DNA of 64,000 nucleotides from Actinomycetes bacterium (GTDB lineage: Bacteria; Actinomycetota; Actinomycetes; Nanopelagicales; Nanopelagicaceae), in assembly GCA_014190155.1 (NCBI GenBank), contig BJFY01000001.1, positions 96,001 to 160,000 on the forward strand, read 5' to 3'. The stretch's first letter is position 1. The number at the start of each line of letters is the position of its first letter. The notes under the pieces are model-generated. The model had not been told where the DNA came from. It did not search any database and saw only the letters and a program-made list of their open reading frames with translations. Made by a program: the position numbers and the translations under genes. Positions 18,304 through 30,939 of the stretch are shown here, in pieces.

Positions 18304-18906
18304 ATGTTGAAAGTAGCACTCACCGGCGGCATCGGCTCTGGTAAATCTTTGGTCGGAGAATATCTCGAAGAGTTAGGCGCAATAGTTTTCGATGCCGATC
18401 AACTCGCTCGAGATGTGGTTGAGCGCGGCACGACCGGTTTCAATCTCATTGTGGAGAGATTCGGGGATGAAATCCTCACCGAAGGCCAGATAAATCGTGG
18501 GAAATTAGGCGAAATAGTTTTTAACGATTCGAGCGCTCGAAAAGATTTGGAAGGAATCATTCACCCGTTAGTTAAAGAAGTTGGTGATGCAATTATTAAA
18601 TCTGCACCACCAAATGCTGTAGTTGTAAATCAAATCCCCTTGGTTTATGAGACTAACAGCGCTAATCGCTTTGATTTCATCGTGACAGTAGAAGCTCCAG
18701 AATCGCTCCGATATGAACGCTTAAGAGCCCGTGGCATGAAAGATTTTGAGATTGCAAAGCGGATTAGCGCACAAGCCTCTAGAAACGAACGGGTCAGCAT
18801 TTCTAACATAGTCTTAGAAAATGACGGAGATAAGGATGCGCTGCTTCGCAAAGTGGAAGCACTTTGGGAGAGCGAGCTTTCGCCTCGCGCAGTGCAGAGC
18901 GAATGA
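18304..18906 (+). CDS. coaE: Dephospho-CoA kinase
   Basis: This 200-residue kinase phosphorylates the 3'-OH of dephospho-CoA, the last step of coenzyme A synthesis. The P-loop GGIGSGKS lies at residues 8-15, followed by the [11 protein letters not shown] segment near residue 31 and the DFIVTVEAP and RxxARG lid region near residues 120-140. Many actinobacteria carry a C-terminal GrpB-like extension on CoaE; here it is absent and the protein has the short length. The stop overlaps the uvrB ATG (ATGA). The gene opens the long run coaE-uvrB-uvrA-uvrC. Confidence 0.94.
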   Translation: MLKVALTGGIGSGKSLVGEYLEELGAIVFDADQLARDVVERGTTGFNLIVERFGDEILTEGQINRGKLGEIVFNDSSARKDLEGIIHPLVKEVGDAIIKSAPPNAVVVNQIPLVYETNSANRFDFIVTVEAPESLRYERLRARGMKDFEIAKRISAQASRNERVSISNIVLENDGDKDALLRKVEALWESELSPRAVQSE

Positions 18907-20978
18907 GCCAACGAAATTACATTCCAAAAGCTCTTAAACCATTTAAAGTAATAAGTGATTATGTGCCAGCGGGTGATCAGCCAGATGCAATTAATGAGCT
19001 GGTGGCAAGAATCGAACGTGGCGAAAAAGATATCGTCTTGCTTGGCGCAACCGGCACTGGAAAATCAGCAACAACAGCTTGGTTAGTAGAACGGCTCCAA
19101 CGGCCCACCTTAGTACTGGCACCAAATAAAACTTTAGCTGCGCAATTAGCTAATGAATTTAAGGAACTATTCCCAGAAAATGCAGTTGAATATTTTGTCT
19201 CCTATTACGACTACTACCAACCAGAAGCGTACGTGCCACAGACCGATACTTTTATCGAGAAAGATTCGTCGATAAATTCAGAAGTTGAACGCTTGCGCTA
19301 CTCCGCCACACACGCGCTACTTACTCGTCGTGATGTGATCGTGGTGGCCACGGTTTCCTGCATTTATGGTCTTGGCCATCCACAAGAATATTACGAGCGT
19401 ATGGTGTTACTAAAAGTGGGTGAAAGTATTGAGCGCAACAAATTATTACGACAATTTGTTGATATCCAATATAAAAGAAACGATATGGCATTCGAGCGCG
19501 GAAATTTTCGAGTGCGTGGAGACACCATCGAAATAATTCCAGTTTACGAGGAACTTGCGATTCGAATTGAAATGTTCGGCGATGAGATTGAGCGCTTAAC
19601 TACGCTGCATCCACTCACCGGTGAAATAATTAGTGATGTTCCAGAGATTTTGATATTCCCTGCGACACATTATGCGGCTGGTCCAGAAAAAATGAAGATA
19701 GCAATCGCAAATATCGAAGCTGAATTAGAAATTAAGCATAAAGAATTTGAAAAGCAAGGGAAACTATTAGAAGCCCAACGAATCCGGATGCGGACCACGT
19801 TCGATATCGAGATGATGCAGCAATTAGGTTTCTGTTCTGGAATCGAAAATTACTCACGTTTGATTGATGGGCGAGCGGCTGGTTCTGCACCTAGTTGTTT
19901 ATTAGATTACTTCCCCGAAGATTTTCTTTGCGTAATAGATGAATCACATATTACGGTGCCTCAAATTGGCGCTATGTATGAAGGTGATGCTTCTCGAAAG
20001 CGAACGCTCGTCGAGCACGGTTTTAGACTACCGAGCGCTATGGATAACCGACCGCTGCGATGGCCAGAATTCTTAGATCGTACTAAGCAGAAAATTTATC
20101 TCTCAGCCACGCCGGGTAAGTATGAGTTAGCTAAAACTGGTGGCGAATTCGTAGAACAAGTAATCCGACCTACTGGGTTGGTGGATCCGCAAATCATCAT
20201 CAAACCGATCAAAGGACAGATTGATGACTTGTTAAATGAAATCAGAATTCGGGCTGAAAAAAATGAGCGAGTTCTAGTAACTACTTTAACTAAGAAAATG
20301 TCTGAGGATTTAACGGATTACTTCACTGAAGCCAACGTGCGAGTTAGGTATCTACATTCGGAGGTAGACACTTTGCGCAGAGTTGAATTGCTCCGCGAAC
20401 TTAGGCTGGGTGAGTACGATGTTTTAATCGGTATCAACTTATTACGTGAAGGTTTGGATTTACCCGAAGTCTCATTAGTTGCGATTTTAGATGCCGATAA
20501 AGAAGGATTCTTACGCTCCACAACTTCGTTAATCCAAACAATTGGTCGTGCTGCTCGAAATGTTTCGGGTGAAGTCCATATGTATGCCGATAATTTAACG
20601 GATTCAATGAAGCGCGCTATTGATGAAACTAATCGCCGCCGCGAGAAACAAGTTTCATATAACAAAGAGCGCGGTGTTGATCCACAACCACTTAGAAAAC
20701 GAATCGCAGACATCACTGATTTAATTGCAAAAGAAAGTGACGATACCGATCAACTTCTTGCGGCTGGCAAAAAATCTTCGAGCGGTGGGGCTGGTGTTTA
20801 CGTAAAACACTTAGTGCCGTTGCCTAAACAGGAGCTGATGAACCTCATAGAATCGCTCACTGAACAGATGCGTAATTCTGCTAGCCAACTTCATTTTGAA
20901 TTAGCCGCTAGATTGCGTGATGAGATTGGTGATTTGAAGAAGGAACTTCGAAGCATGGATGACGCGGGGGTGAAATAA
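18903..20978 (+). CDS. uvrB: Excinuclease ABC subunit B
   Basis: This 691-residue helicase-like protein loads onto DNA damage with UvrA and hands over to UvrC. Walker A GATGTGKS is near residue 46, the beta-hairpin with [12 protein letters not shown] near residue 97, and helicase motifs DESH and QTIGRAARN follow. The C-terminal UVR motif that contacts UvrC is at about residues 645-680. I start at ATG 18903, overlapping the coaE stop and beginning MSQRNYIPK; an in-frame TTG at 18864 would add 13 residues with no family counterpart. The next gene begins immediately after the stop codon. Confidence 0.96.
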   Translation: MSQRNYIPKALKPFKVISDYVPAGDQPDAINELVARIERGEKDIVLLGATGTGKSATTAWLVERLQRPTLVLAPNKTLAAQLANEFKELFPENAVEYFVSYYDYYQPEAYVPQTDTFIEKDSSINSEVERLRYSATHALLTRRDVIVVATVSCIYGLGHPQEYYERMVLLKVGESIERNKLLRQFVDIQYKRNDMAFERGNFRVRGDTIEIIPVYEELAIRIEMFGDEIERLTTLHPLTGEIISDVPEILIFPATHYAAGPEKMKIAIANIEAELEIKHKEFEKQGKLLEAQRIRMRTTFDIEMMQQLGFCSGIENYSRLIDGRAAGSAPSCLLDYFPEDFLCVIDESHITVPQIGAMYEGDASRKRTLVEHGFRLPSAMDNRPLRWPEFLDRTKQKIYLSATPGKYELAKTGGEFVEQVIRPTGLVDPQIIIKPIKGQIDDLLNEIRIRAEKNERVLVTTLTKKMSEDLTDYFTEANVRVRYLHSEVDTLRRVELLRELRLGEYDVLIGINLLREGLDLPEVSLVAILDADKEGFLRSTTSLIQTIGRAARNVSGEVHMYADNLTDSMKRAIDETNRRREKQVSYNKERGVDPQPLRKRIADITDLIAKESDDTDQLLAAGKKSSSGGAGVYVKHLVPLPKQELMNLIESLTEQMRNSASQLHFELAARLRDEIGDLKKELRSMDDAGVK

Positions 20979-23813
20979 TTGAACGATCGTTTAATTATTC
21001 GCGGTGCCCGCGAACATAATTTAAAGAATGTTTCGCTAGATCTACCTAGAAATTCGATGATAGTTTTCACAGGATTATCCGGTTCCGGAAAATCAAGTTT
21101 AGCTTTTGACACTATTTTCGCAGAAGGCCAACGTCGTTATGTGGAATCGCTCTCGGCGTATGCGCGACAATTCTTAGGACAGATGGATAAACCAGATGTG
21201 GACTTCATAGAAGGGTTATCGCCAGCAGTTTCGATCGACCAGAAGGCTACAAACCGAAACCCTCGCTCAACAGTTGGAACTATTACTGAAGTTTATGATT
21301 ACTTACGTTTACTATTTGCGCGAGCTGGCCGTCCACATTGCCCAAGTTGCGGCAAAGCAATAGCAAAACAAACGCCACAGAATATAGTTGATCAAATATT
21401 AGAATTACCTCCTGAAACAAAATTCCAAGTTCTAGCGCCAATGATTCGGGCGCGCAAAGGCGAATTTGTTGACTTATTTAAAGATTTAGTTGCGCAAGGT
21501 TATTCCAGGGCACGAGTAGATGGCGCTGTAATTCAACTTACTGAGCCACCTAAATTAAAAAAGCAAGAGAAGCACACTATTGAAGTTGTGATTGATCGTT
21601 TAACTGCAAAAGCTGATTCAAAGAGCCGCTTAACGGATTCTATAGAAACTGCGCTTCGGTTAGCCCAAGGTTTAGTAACCCTGGATTTTGTTGACGGCAA
21701 AGGTAAAGATAAAGAGCGAACCTTTAGTGAAAAATTAGCTTGCCATGATTGTTCACTATCTTTTGAAGAGATGGAGCCACGTTCCTTCTCATTCAATTCG
21801 CCTTTTGGTGCTTGCCCGGAATGTACTGGTATTGGCACTAAGCTGGAAGTTGATCAAGATTTAGTAATTCCAGATGATTCAATTTCGATTAACGAAGGCG
21901 CCATCGCACCATGGGCATCTCGGCAAACTTCCGAATATTTCTTGCGGCTTTTGGAAGCGCTAGCAGGCGATGTGAAATTTTCCATGGATGCGCCGTGGAA
22001 GAAATTATCTGAAAAAGCTAAGACTGCGATTTTGAATGGGTACGAATATGAAGTACATGTTAAGTACAAGAACCGTTATGGCAGGGTAAGAAATTACTCT
22101 ACTGGCTTTGAAGGCGTAGTTTCATTTATCCAACGCAAACATGGTGAAACTGATAGCGATTACAGTCGGGAAAAGTATGAGTCTTATATGCGGCAAACGC
22201 CGTGCCCAGTATGTAATGGAACTCGATTAAAACCAGAAGTTCTTGCAGTTAAATTAGGTGAGAAGTCAATCGCACAAATTTGTGAACTTTCCATTGAAGA
22301 TTGTGCCAAATTCTTAAAATCTTTAAAACTTACGGCGCGCGAAAAGCAAATTGCTGAGCGGGTACTTAAAGAAGTGCACTCCCGTCTGGGTTTTTTATTA
22401 GATGTTGGTCTCGATTATTTATCGCTAGATCGCCCAGCCGCAACGCTCTCTGGCGGTGAAGCTCAACGGATCAGGTTGGCTACTCAGATTGGTTCCGGAT
22501 TAACTGGCGTGCTTTATGTTTTAGATGAACCGAGCATCGGGTTACATCAACGCGATAACCGTCGTTTAATTGAAACACTTACCCATCTTCGTGATATCGG
22601 AAACACTTTAATTGTTGTAGAACACGATGAGGACACAATCCGTACCGCAGATTGGATTGTTGATATCGGCCCCGGCGCCGGTGAACACGGCGGCGAGATT
22701 GTCGTTTCCGGAAGTTACGAAGATTTAATTAACTCAAAAACTTCCATCACTGGCGCGTATATCTCGGGTAAGCGCAAAATTGAGATACCTAAAAAGCGTC
22801 GCCTGATAGATCCAAAGAAATCCGTAGTTGTGAAGGAAGCGTACGAAAATAATTTAAAGAATATTACGGTTTCATTTCCACTTGGCACTTTCGTCGCTGT
22901 TACTGGCGTAAGCGGTTCTGGTAAATCAACTCTAGTAAATGACATTCTGTACACGGTATTAGCTAACAAATTAAATGGTGCTCGCCAAGTTCCAGGTCGC
23001 CATCGCACCATTACCGGCATAAACCTTCTTGACAAAGTTGTGCATGTTGATCAATCTCCAATTGGTAGAACTCCAAGATCTAACCCGGCTACCTACACTG
23101 GCGTATTCGACAAAGTTCGCGCGCTATTTGCTGAGACAACTGAAGCAAAAGTTCGTGGCTACCAGCAAGGTCGATTCTCGTTCAACGTTAAAGGCGGACG
23201 GTGTGAAAACTGTTCTGGCGATGGCACCATCACTATTGAAATGAATTTCTTGCCCGATGTCTATGTACCCTGTGAAATTTGCCATGGCGCGCGATATAAC
23301 CGCGAAACTTTAGAAGTTCATTACAAAGGCAAAACAATCGCGGAAATTCTTGATATGTCGATCGAGTCCGCAGTTTCGTTCTTCGAATCAATCCCAGCAA
23401 TCCATCGCTATTTGAAAACTATGATGGATGTTGGGCTTGGTTATGTACGGCTTGGCCAATCAGCACCGACTCTCTCAGGTGGCGAAGCCCAACGCGTTAA
23501 GTTATCAACCGAATTGCAACGCCGTTCTACTGGTAGAACTATTTATGTTCTAGACGAACCTACGACAGGTTTACATTTCGAAGATGTCAATAAACTTTTG
23601 CATGTTTTACAGAGGCTAGTAGATACTGGCAACACTGTAATTGTGATTGAGCATAATCTCGACGTAATTAAATCCGCAGACTGGGTTATAGATATGGGTC
23701 CAGAAGGTGGCAATAAAGGTGGCACAATTATCGCGGAAGGAACTCCCGAAGCTGTGGCGAAAAACAAAGCGAGTTATACCGGCAAATATTTAGCGGAGAT
23801 TTTAAAGAAGTAG
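20979..23813 (+). CDS. uvrA: Excinuclease ABC subunit A
   Basis: This 944-residue ABC-type ATPase recognises distorted DNA as a dimer. The first Walker A is GLSGSGKSS near residue 31, and the second is GVSGSGKST near residue 640. Zinc-finger cysteines are visible as CPSCGKAI..., CHDC...CPEC (first module), CPVC and CENCSGDG...CEICHG (second module). Two LSGGEAQR signatures are present, followed by LDEP Walker B motifs. The TTG start directly follows the uvrB stop, with a GGGGG ribosome site 8 bases upstream. Length and layout are standard. Confidence 0.97.
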   Translation: MNDRLIIRGAREHNLKNVSLDLPRNSMIVFTGLSGSGKSSLAFDTIFAEGQRRYVESLSAYARQFLGQMDKPDVDFIEGLSPAVSIDQKATNRNPRSTVGTITEVYDYLRLLFARAGRPHCPSCGKAIAKQTPQNIVDQILELPPETKFQVLAPMIRARKGEFVDLFKDLVAQGYSRARVDGAVIQLTEPPKLKKQEKHTIEVVIDRLTAKADSKSRLTDSIETALRLAQGLVTLDFVDGKGKDKERTFSEKLACHDCSLSFEEMEPRSFSFNSPFGACPECTGIGTKLEVDQDLVIPDDSISINEGAIAPWASRQTSEYFLRLLEALAGDVKFSMDAPWKKLSEKAKTAILNGYEYEVHVKYKNRYGRVRNYSTGFEGVVSFIQRKHGETDSDYSREKYESYMRQTPCPVCNGTRLKPEVLAVKLGEKSIAQICELSIEDCAKFLKSLKLTAREKQIAERVLKEVHSRLGFLLDVGLDYLSLDRPAATLSGGEAQRIRLATQIGSGLTGVLYVLDEPSIGLHQRDNRRLIETLTHLRDIGNTLIVVEHDEDTIRTADWIVDIGPGAGEHGGEIVVSGSYEDLINSKTSITGAYISGKRKIEIPKKRRLIDPKKSVVVKEAYENNLKNITVSFPLGTFVAVTGVSGSGKSTLVNDILYTVLANKLNGARQVPGRHRTITGINLLDKVVHVDQSPIGRTPRSNPATYTGVFDKVRALFAETTEAKVRGYQQGRFSFNVKGGRCENCSGDGTITIEMNFLPDVYVPCEICHGARYNRETLEVHYKGKTIAEILDMSIESAVSFFESIPAIHRYLKTMMDVGLGYVRLGQSAPTLSGGEAQRVKLSTELQRRSTGRTIYVLDEPTTGLHFEDVNKLLHVLQRLVDTGNTVIVIEHNLDVIKSADWVIDMGPEGGNKGGTIIAEGTPEAVAKNKASYTGKYLAEILKK

Positions 23814-23815
23814 CG

Positions 23816-25723
23816 ATGGCTGACCCACAAAATTATCGGCCGAAAGATATTCCAGATTCGCCCGGCGTATATCGATTCTTCAATGAGAAAGATGTAGTTA
23901 TTTATGTCGGTAAAGCAATCTCGCTAAAATCCCGACTCAACTCTTATTTTCAAAATAACCTTGCCGAAAAAACTAGAAAGATGGTTAATGCCGCGGTCCG
24001 AGTTGATTGGACCTTAGTAAATACTGAAGTAGAAGCGCTCCAACTCGAGTTCAGTTGGATTAAAGAAGAGAACCCACATTTCAATGTGCAATTCAAAGAT
24101 GATAAGTCTTATCCGTTCTTGGCGGTTTCAATCAAAGATGAATTCCCAAGAATTTACATAACGCGGTCACAGAAGCAAAAAGGGGTAAAACATATTGGTC
24201 CATTCGCACATGCTTGGGCGTTGCGCAGTACTTATGAAGTTCTATTAAAACTATTCCCAGTTCGTTCCTGCACAGAAAGCAATTTTATACGAGCTCAGAA
24301 ATCAAATCGACAGTGTTTACTTGGCGATATTGGAAAGTGTGCAGCTCCATGCGTTGGTTGGGTAACCCCGGAAGAGCACCACGAAATTGCTAAGAACTTA
24401 ATTAAATTTTTAGATTCAAATCCAGAGAGCGTGACTGAGAAGTTAACCGACGAAATGCTTTCTGCTTCAGCAGCGGAACAATTCGAAAAAGCCGGAAAAC
24501 TCCGCGACCAACTGCAAGCGCTGACCAAGGCGCAAGAATCAACTGATGCAGCGCTCTCCGAAGAAATTACCGCAGATTTCATTGCAATGCACGAAGATAT
24601 AACGCACGCAGCATTTTCAATATTTATCGTGCGCCAAGGTCGAATCACCGGTTCGCGGTCGTGGGTTGTTGATCTACAAGAAGTCCCAGAAGGTGATTCC
24701 ATCATGGATGCGGCGTTACCGAAGATCTACAACGATTTCGCAGTACCGCGTGAGATTCTAATTAATCAGCCAATTACTTCTGAAGCTGGCGTAATTGAAT
24801 GGCTTTCACAGAAACATGGGAGTTCAGTCGAAGTTAAAGTGCCACAACGCGGTGAGAAATTCGAATTACTTCAAACTGTTAAGCGCAATGCCAATCAAGC
24901 GCTGATTCAATTTTTGAGTAAACGCGCAAACGATGCCGGCGTTTCTGGCCGAGCACTAGAGGAGATCGCGACCGCATTAGATCTAGCCGAACTTCCATTA
25001 CGTATCGAATGTTTTGATATTTCGAATATTCAAGGGACTTCAGTTGTGGCTTCAATGGTGGTATTCGAAGACGGCCAATCTAAAAAGAGTGAGTATCGCC
25101 GTTTCTCAATCGATGATGATGCTGGATTTGATGATACCCGCGCCATGCATCATGTAATTACGAGAAGATTCAAGAGATATCTCGCCGAAAAAGATCTTGA
25201 TTTAACTGAGTTAGAAATGAGCGGTGCTAATCGACCAAAGTTTGCCTACCCGCCTCAATTAATAATTGTTGATGGCGGAGTAGGGCAAGTTAATGCAGCA
25301 GCTCGAGCACTCTCCGAATTGGGAATAACAGATATTGCGCTCTGCGGTTTAGCGAAAAGGCTTGAGGAAGTTTGGCTTCCAGAAGTGAAAACTCCAGTTA
25401 TGTTTCCACGCCATAGCGAAGCGCTCTATCTTTTCCAACGAATTCGCGATGAGGCACATAGATTCGCAATTACTTTCCACAGATCTAAACGATCTAAGTT
25501 GATGCTCGAATCTCTATTAGATGAAATTCCAACGTTGGGTACTGCACGAATTTCTGCGTTGCTTGAACACTTCGGGTCAGTATCCGCGATCCGCAAAGCG
25601 AATGAATCACAAATTTCTCAAATACCCGGAATCGGGGAGAAGATTGCGAAAATTATTGTGGATTTTTTAGCTCAGCAAACCGCACCCGAGAGTGCAAATA
25701 CCAGTACCGGTGAAATTACTTAG
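23816..25723 (+). CDS. uvrC: Excinuclease ABC subunit C
   Basis: This 635-residue endonuclease makes the two incisions flanking a lesion. The N-terminal GIY-YIG domain begins PGVYRFFNEKDVVIYVGKA near residue 17. The UVR motif that binds UvrB lies around residues 200-235, the RNase H-like C-terminal nuclease includes the ECFDISNIQG segment near residue 400 and IIVDGGVGQVNAA near 480, and a helix-hairpin-helix pair (IPTLGTARI, IPGIGEKIA) closes the protein. It starts two bases after the uvrA stop, so all three excinuclease genes form one unit. Confidence 0.96.
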   Translation: MADPQNYRPKDIPDSPGVYRFFNEKDVVIYVGKAISLKSRLNSYFQNNLAEKTRKMVNAAVRVDWTLVNTEVEALQLEFSWIKEENPHFNVQFKDDKSYPFLAVSIKDEFPRIYITRSQKQKGVKHIGPFAHAWALRSTYEVLLKLFPVRSCTESNFIRAQKSNRQCLLGDIGKCAAPCVGWVTPEEHHEIAKNLIKFLDSNPESVTEKLTDEMLSASAAEQFEKAGKLRDQLQALTKAQESTDAALSEEITADFIAMHEDITHAAFSIFIVRQGRITGSRSWVVDLQEVPEGDSIMDAALPKIYNDFAVPREILINQPITSEAGVIEWLSQKHGSSVEVKVPQRGEKFELLQTVKRNANQALIQFLSKRANDAGVSGRALEEIATALDLAELPLRIECFDISNIQGTSVVASMVVFEDGQSKKSEYRRFSIDDDAGFDDTRAMHHVITRRFKRYLAEKDLDLTELEMSGANRPKFAYPPQLIIVDGGVGQVNAAARALSELGITDIALCGLAKRLEEVWLPEVKTPVMFPRHSEALYLFQRIRDEAHRFAITFHRSKRSKLMLESLLDEIPTLGTARISALLEHFGSVSAIRKANESQISQIPGIGEKIAKIIVDFLAQQTAPESANTSTGEIT

Positions 25724-25768
25724 GATGCTTGACAGGTATAGCAAGATATTGGGCATGAGGGGATTTTG

Positions 25769-26641
25769 ATGAATCGCGAGTTGGTGGTTATTACCGGTAT
25801 GAGTGGTGCTGGTCGTTCAACCATTGCGCACGCAATGGAAGATGCTGGCTGGTATGTAATTGATAATTTGCCGCCATCGCTCTTGGCTAACCTTTTTGAT
25901 CTCACCGAGAAAACTGTGGAATCCATTGCGGTAGTTGTCGATGTACGTGGCCGACAATTTTTTTATGATTTAAATAGATCATTAGCGGAGTTAGTCGAAA
26001 AAGGGATATCACGTCGAATTTTATTTGTTGATGCCTCTGATGATGTTCTAGTTCGACGTTTTGAATCGACCCGGCGTCCGCATCCACTCCAAGGTAATGA
26101 TCGAATAGTTGATGGAATAGCAAAAGAGCGCGAAAAATTACGAGAATTAAGATCTGGTGCAGATTTAATTATTGATAGTACTGATTTGAATATTCACCAA
26201 TTGGAGAAGAAGACTGAAGAGCTTTTCCAAAAAGAGGGAAGTGCTGATCTAAAAGTTAATGTGCTTTCATTCGGTTATAAATACGGAATTCCAGTAGATG
26301 CTGATTTAGTGATGGATTGTCGCTTCATCCCAAATCCTCATTGGATTCCAGAGTTACGGCCATTGAACGGAACTGATGCACCCGTTCGTGAGAAAGTTTT
26401 GACAGCAGAAAACGTAAGTGAATTCCTCGATCGTTATATTGCCTTATTTGAAACCATTGCAGATGGGTATATTCGCGAAGGCAAGAAATTCATAACACTG
26501 GCTGTGGGATGCACTGGCGGGAAACATCGAAGCGTTGCGATTGCAGATGAGCTAGATCGGCGCTTACAGAAAGTGAAATTGCCACGGGGTCAAGAGATTT
26601 CAACACAAGCAATTCATCGAGACTTGGGACGTGAACGGTAG
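25769..26641 (+). CDS. rapZ: RapZ/YvcJ family nucleotide-binding protein
   Basis: This 290-residue protein has an N-terminal P-loop GMSGAGRST at about residues 10-18 and a conserved C-terminal domain with VGCTGGKHRSVAIAD near residue 245. In Gammaproteobacteria RapZ steers RNase E to the small RNA GlmZ; in Gram-positives the homologue YvcJ is an ATP/GTP hydrolase with an unclear role. Here it sits in the conserved trio with yvcK and whiA. GAGGGG lies just before the ATG at 25769; an in-frame TTG three bases earlier is possible. A TTGACA at 25729 suggests a local promoter, but I found no fitting -10. Confidence 0.92.
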   Translation: MNRELVVITGMSGAGRSTIAHAMEDAGWYVIDNLPPSLLANLFDLTEKTVESIAVVVDVRGRQFFYDLNRSLAELVEKGISRRILFVDASDDVLVRRFESTRRPHPLQGNDRIVDGIAKEREKLRELRSGADLIIDSTDLNIHQLEKKTEELFQKEGSADLKVNVLSFGYKYGIPVDADLVMDCRFIPNPHWIPELRPLNGTDAPVREKVLTAENVSEFLDRYIALFETIADGYIREGKKFITLAVGCTGGKHRSVAIADELDRRLQKVKLPRGQEISTQAIHRDLGRER

Positions 26642-26643
26642 CC

Positions 26644-27588
26644 GTGTTGTTAAATCCAGATTTGAAAGTTGTGGCTTTAGGTGGCGGCCATGGACTTGCC
26701 GCAACGTTGACTTCGCTTCGTCGGATTACTACGCAATTAACTGCGATTGTTACCGTTGCTGACAATGGTGGCTCAAGTGGCAGGTTGCGCGAAGAATTTA
26801 ATACGTTGCCGCCAGGTGATTTGCGAATGGCATTAGCTGCGTTATGTGCAGATGATGAATGGGGCAGAAGCTGGGCTGAGATTATGCAATATCGATTTAC
26901 CTCTACCGGTGCCATGAATGGACATGCGGTTGGGAACTTACTTTTGGCTGCGCTCTGGGATAAAGATAGTGATCCGGTCCAAGGATTAGATCGGGTGGCT
27001 TCGTTATTGAAAGTAGTTGGTCGGGTGCTTCCGATGGCGATTGAACCGTTAGATATTGAAGGCACATTTCAATCATCAGTTGGTAGAACAATTACTCGAG
27101 GACAGAAAGAAGTTGCAATCGCTAAAGGGAAACTAGAGTCATTGCGGTTAATTCCAGAAAATGCGACGGCGACCCCGGAAGGGCTTGCAGCTATCGCAAG
27201 TGCGGATTGGATTACATTTGGACCAGGATCTTGGTTTTCTAGTGTTCTGCCGCACTTTTTAATCAAGCAGCAGATTGATGCAATCATGAGTTCTAAGGCG
27301 AAAAAATTGGTGATATTAAATTTAGATACAGCGCCTTCAATGCGTGGCGATGAATTTGCAGGGAGTTCACCTGCAGAACATTTATCAATATTGCAGAAAT
27401 TTGCGCCAAATTTTCATTGTGATATTGCGTTAGCTGATATATCGGTTGCGCTAGATAAAGGGTCAATGGCAGCCGCAGTTTCTGCTATTGGGGGTGAATT
27501 AGTTGTGGCGGATATCGCATCTGTGGGAAGTGTGCATCATGATTCCGAAAAATTAGGTCCCATAATCAGCCACATTTTCGCGCGATAG
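26644..27588 (+). CDS. yvcK: YvcK/CofD-like protein (gluconeogenesis factor family)
   Basis: This 314-residue protein belongs to the CofD-like family; the nucleotide-sugar binding segments ALGGGHGLAATL (about residues 11-22) and ADNGGSSGRLREEF near residue 39 are visible. In Bacillus YvcK is required for growth on gluconeogenic carbon and for cell shape, and the mycobacterial protein (CuvA) acts in cell wall growth. GTG start two bases after the rapZ stop, so the two are coupled. Its placement upstream of the gap-pgk-tpiA cluster fits a carbon or envelope link, though that is inference. Confidence 0.92.
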   Translation: MLLNPDLKVVALGGGHGLAATLTSLRRITTQLTAIVTVADNGGSSGRLREEFNTLPPGDLRMALAALCADDEWGRSWAEIMQYRFTSTGAMNGHAVGNLLLAALWDKDSDPVQGLDRVASLLKVVGRVLPMAIEPLDIEGTFQSSVGRTITRGQKEVAIAKGKLESLRLIPENATATPEGLAAIASADWITFGPGSWFSSVLPHFLIKQQIDAIMSSKAKKLVILNLDTAPSMRGDEFAGSSPAEHLSILQKFAPNFHCDIALADISVALDKGSMAAAVSAIGGELVVADIASVGSVHHDSEKLGPIISHIFAR

Positions 27589-27624
27589 ATGCTTGGATAC
27601 GGGCAGGACTAAAGGAGTAAATAC

Positions 27625-28602
27625 ATGGCAATGACAGCATCGGTAAAAGATGAGTTAAGTCGTCTATCGATTACCAAACCTTGCTGCCGTAAAGCAGAGG
27701 TCTCATCAATTTTAAGGTTTGCGGGTGGGTTGCATTTAACTTCTGGAAAAATAATGGTGGAAGTAGAATTAGATACGGCGCAGAGCGCGCGGAGATTGCG
27801 TAAAGATATTGCCGATATCTATGGCCACGAAAGTGATTTAGCTGTTATTAGCGCTGGCGGTCTCCGCAAAGGAAGTCGTTATGTAGTTCGTGTTATTAAA
27901 GATGGCGATGCGCTGGCTAGACAGACCGGTTTAGTAGATAGCAACGGTCGCCCAGTACGAGGTTTGCCGCCGCAAGTTGTATCGGCTGCGCTATGCGATG
28001 CTGAGGCAGCTTGGCGTGGTGCGTTCTTGGCGCATGGTTCATTGACTGAACCTGGAAGATCTTCTGCTCTTGAAATCACTTGTCCTGGACCAGAGGCAGC
28101 GCTGGCGCTAGTTGGTTCTGCGCGTCGATTAGGAATCGTGGCGAAGGCCAGAGAAGTACGTGGCGTTGATCGAGTAGTAATTAGAGATGGCGATGCCATC
28201 GGAGTTTTACTCACTCGACTAGGAGCACATGAGAGTGTGTTGGCTTGGGAAGAGCGGAGAATGCGCCGCGAAGTTCGAGCGACTGCGAATCGGTTAGCGA
28301 ACTTTGATGATGCGAATTTGCGGCGTTCCGCTAGAGCGGCGGTTGCGGCATCAGCCCGAGTACAACGCGCCATGGAAATTTTAAGCGCGGACATTCCGGA
28401 TCATTTGCGTGAAGCAGGTGAACTTCGGATTCAACATGGTCAAGCGAGCTTGGAAGAACTTGGATCACTTGCATCTCCACCTATGACTAAGGATGCAATT
28501 GCTGGTCGGATTCGTAGATTGTTGGCGATGGCCGATAAAAGAGCACAAGAATTAGGGATTCCCGATACCGAGGCAGGGCTATCACCCGATTTATTGAGGT
28601 GA
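27625..28602 (+). CDS. whiA: DNA-binding regulator WhiA
   Basis: This 325-residue protein has the WhiA layout: an N-terminal degenerate LAGLIDADG homing-endonuclease fold (about residues 1-225; [20 protein letters not shown] near 130) and a C-terminal helix-turn-helix (about 235-320; [12 protein letters not shown] and [18 protein letters not shown]). It has cysteine CC near residue 14. WhiA controls cell division and sporulation genes in Streptomyces; in a small non-sporulating cell it probably works in division or chromosome segregation. The ATG has an AAAGGAG ribosome site 7 bases upstream. Confidence 0.95.
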   Translation: MAMTASVKDELSRLSITKPCCRKAEVSSILRFAGGLHLTSGKIMVEVELDTAQSARRLRKDIADIYGHESDLAVISAGGLRKGSRYVVRVIKDGDALARQTGLVDSNGRPVRGLPPQVVSAALCDAEAAWRGAFLAHGSLTEPGRSSALEITCPGPEAALALVGSARRLGIVAKAREVRGVDRVVIRDGDAIGVLLTRLGAHESVLAWEERRMRREVRATANRLANFDDANLRRSARAAVAASARVQRAMEILSADIPDHLREAGELRIQHGQASLEELGSLASPPMTKDAIAGRIRRLLAMADKRAQELGIPDTEAGLSPDLLR

Positions 28603-28636
28603 TGCGTGCAAGGTCGACTGTTAAGATTGGCTATTC

Positions 28637-28650
28637 CCACAAAGTTGTGG
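28637..28650. promoter_or_regulatory. Inverted repeat upstream of gap (putative operator)
   Basis: CCACAA-AG-TTGTGG is a perfect palindrome with a two-base centre. It lies about 12 bp upstream of the proposed gap -35. The loop is too small for a good RNA hairpin, which favours a protein-binding site. No regulator can be named from this window. Confidence 0.4.
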
Positions 28651-28662
28651 TCATTTAAGAAA

Positions 28663-29718
<1,056 letters not shown>

Positions 29719-29719
<1 letters not shown>

Positions 29720-30909
29720 TGTCTATCCCAAGCCTCGCCTCTCTTGATGTAAAAGGGAAGCGAGTATTTCTGCGTTGTGATTTAAATGTTCCGTTAAAAG
29801 ATGGTGCTATCACTGATGATGGCAGAATTAGAGCTTCGCTTCCTACAATTAAGGCACTTATTGAAAGTGGCGCATCGATTGTTATTTGTGCACACCTTGG
29901 TCGCCCTAAAGGGGAGCGCAAGCCAGAGCTATCTCTAGCTCCGGTTGCTATTCGGTTATCTGAACTTTTAAATCGAGAAGTTGTATTTGCGCCGGATGTG
30001 GTCGGCGAATCGGCGGTAGCAGCGGTTGCTTCATTAAATTCTGGCGATGTAGTTCTACTTGAAAACATTCGTTACGAAGCCGCTGAAACAAGTAAGGATG
30101 AGAACGAGCGATTTGCGCTAGCTACCAAACTAGCGAGTTATGCCGATGCATATGTGGGGGATGGGTTCGGAGCTGTTCATAGAAAACACGCTTCGGTTTT
30201 TGAAACTGCAAAATTACTGCCACGCGCTGCCGGTAAATTGATTGCAGCTGAGGTTGCAGTATTGCAGAAATTAACAATGGACCCAGTTCGCCCATACGGA
30301 GTAATACTAGGCGGCGCAAAAGTTTCTGACAAAATTGGTGTGATTTCTAACTTGCTAGAGAGAGTAGATGTTTTGGCGATAGGTGGCGGGATGCTCTTTA
30401 CTTTTCTAGCAGCGCAAGGAAAAGAAATAGGGAAATCACTAGTTGAAATGGAATCTATCCCTACCGTGAAAGCGTTATTAAATCGTGCCACCGAATTAGG
30501 TGTAGAGATTTTAGTACCAACCGATATTGTAGTTGCTCCAGCTTTTGCTAACGAATTAGCTTCAGTTGTTTCGGCCGATGCAATTCCAGTAGATCAAATA
30601 GGTTTAGATATTGGTCCAGTTTCATCAGAGAAATTTGCCGAAGTAATCAAAAAGTGTCATACTGTTTTTTGGAATGGCCCTATGGGAGTTTTTGAATTTT
30701 CCAAATTTGCAGCAGGTACTAAAGCAATTGCACAAGCGCTCACAGAAGTAGATGGACTGGCTGTTGTAGGTGGGGGAGATTCGGCTGCTGCAGTGCGCGC
30801 CCTTGGGTTTACTGATTCACAATTCGGTTATATTTCAACCGGTGGTGGCGCTTCTCTTGAATATCTCGAGGGCAAAGAGTTGCCAGGTTTAACCGCGTTA
30901 CAGTCTTAA
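29719..30909 (+). CDS. pgk: Phosphoglycerate kinase
   Basis: This 396-residue kinase transfers phosphate from 1,3-bisphosphoglycerate to ADP. The N-terminal signature VFLRCDLNVPLKDG is at about residues 15-28. The HLGRPKG substrate loop is near residue 62, and the nucleotide-binding GGAKVSDK and GGGDSAAA motifs follow in the C-terminal half. Length is standard. It is the middle gene of gap-pgk-tpiA. About 30 bases separate it from tpiA. Confidence 0.97.
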
Positions 30910-30939
30910 ATTTAAACGTAATACTTAGAGGAGCGAATA

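Noticed and set aside
18864..18902. Upstream TTG start for uvrB
   Set aside because: It adds 13 residues lying inside coaE without family support; the ATG overlapping the coaE stop is better.
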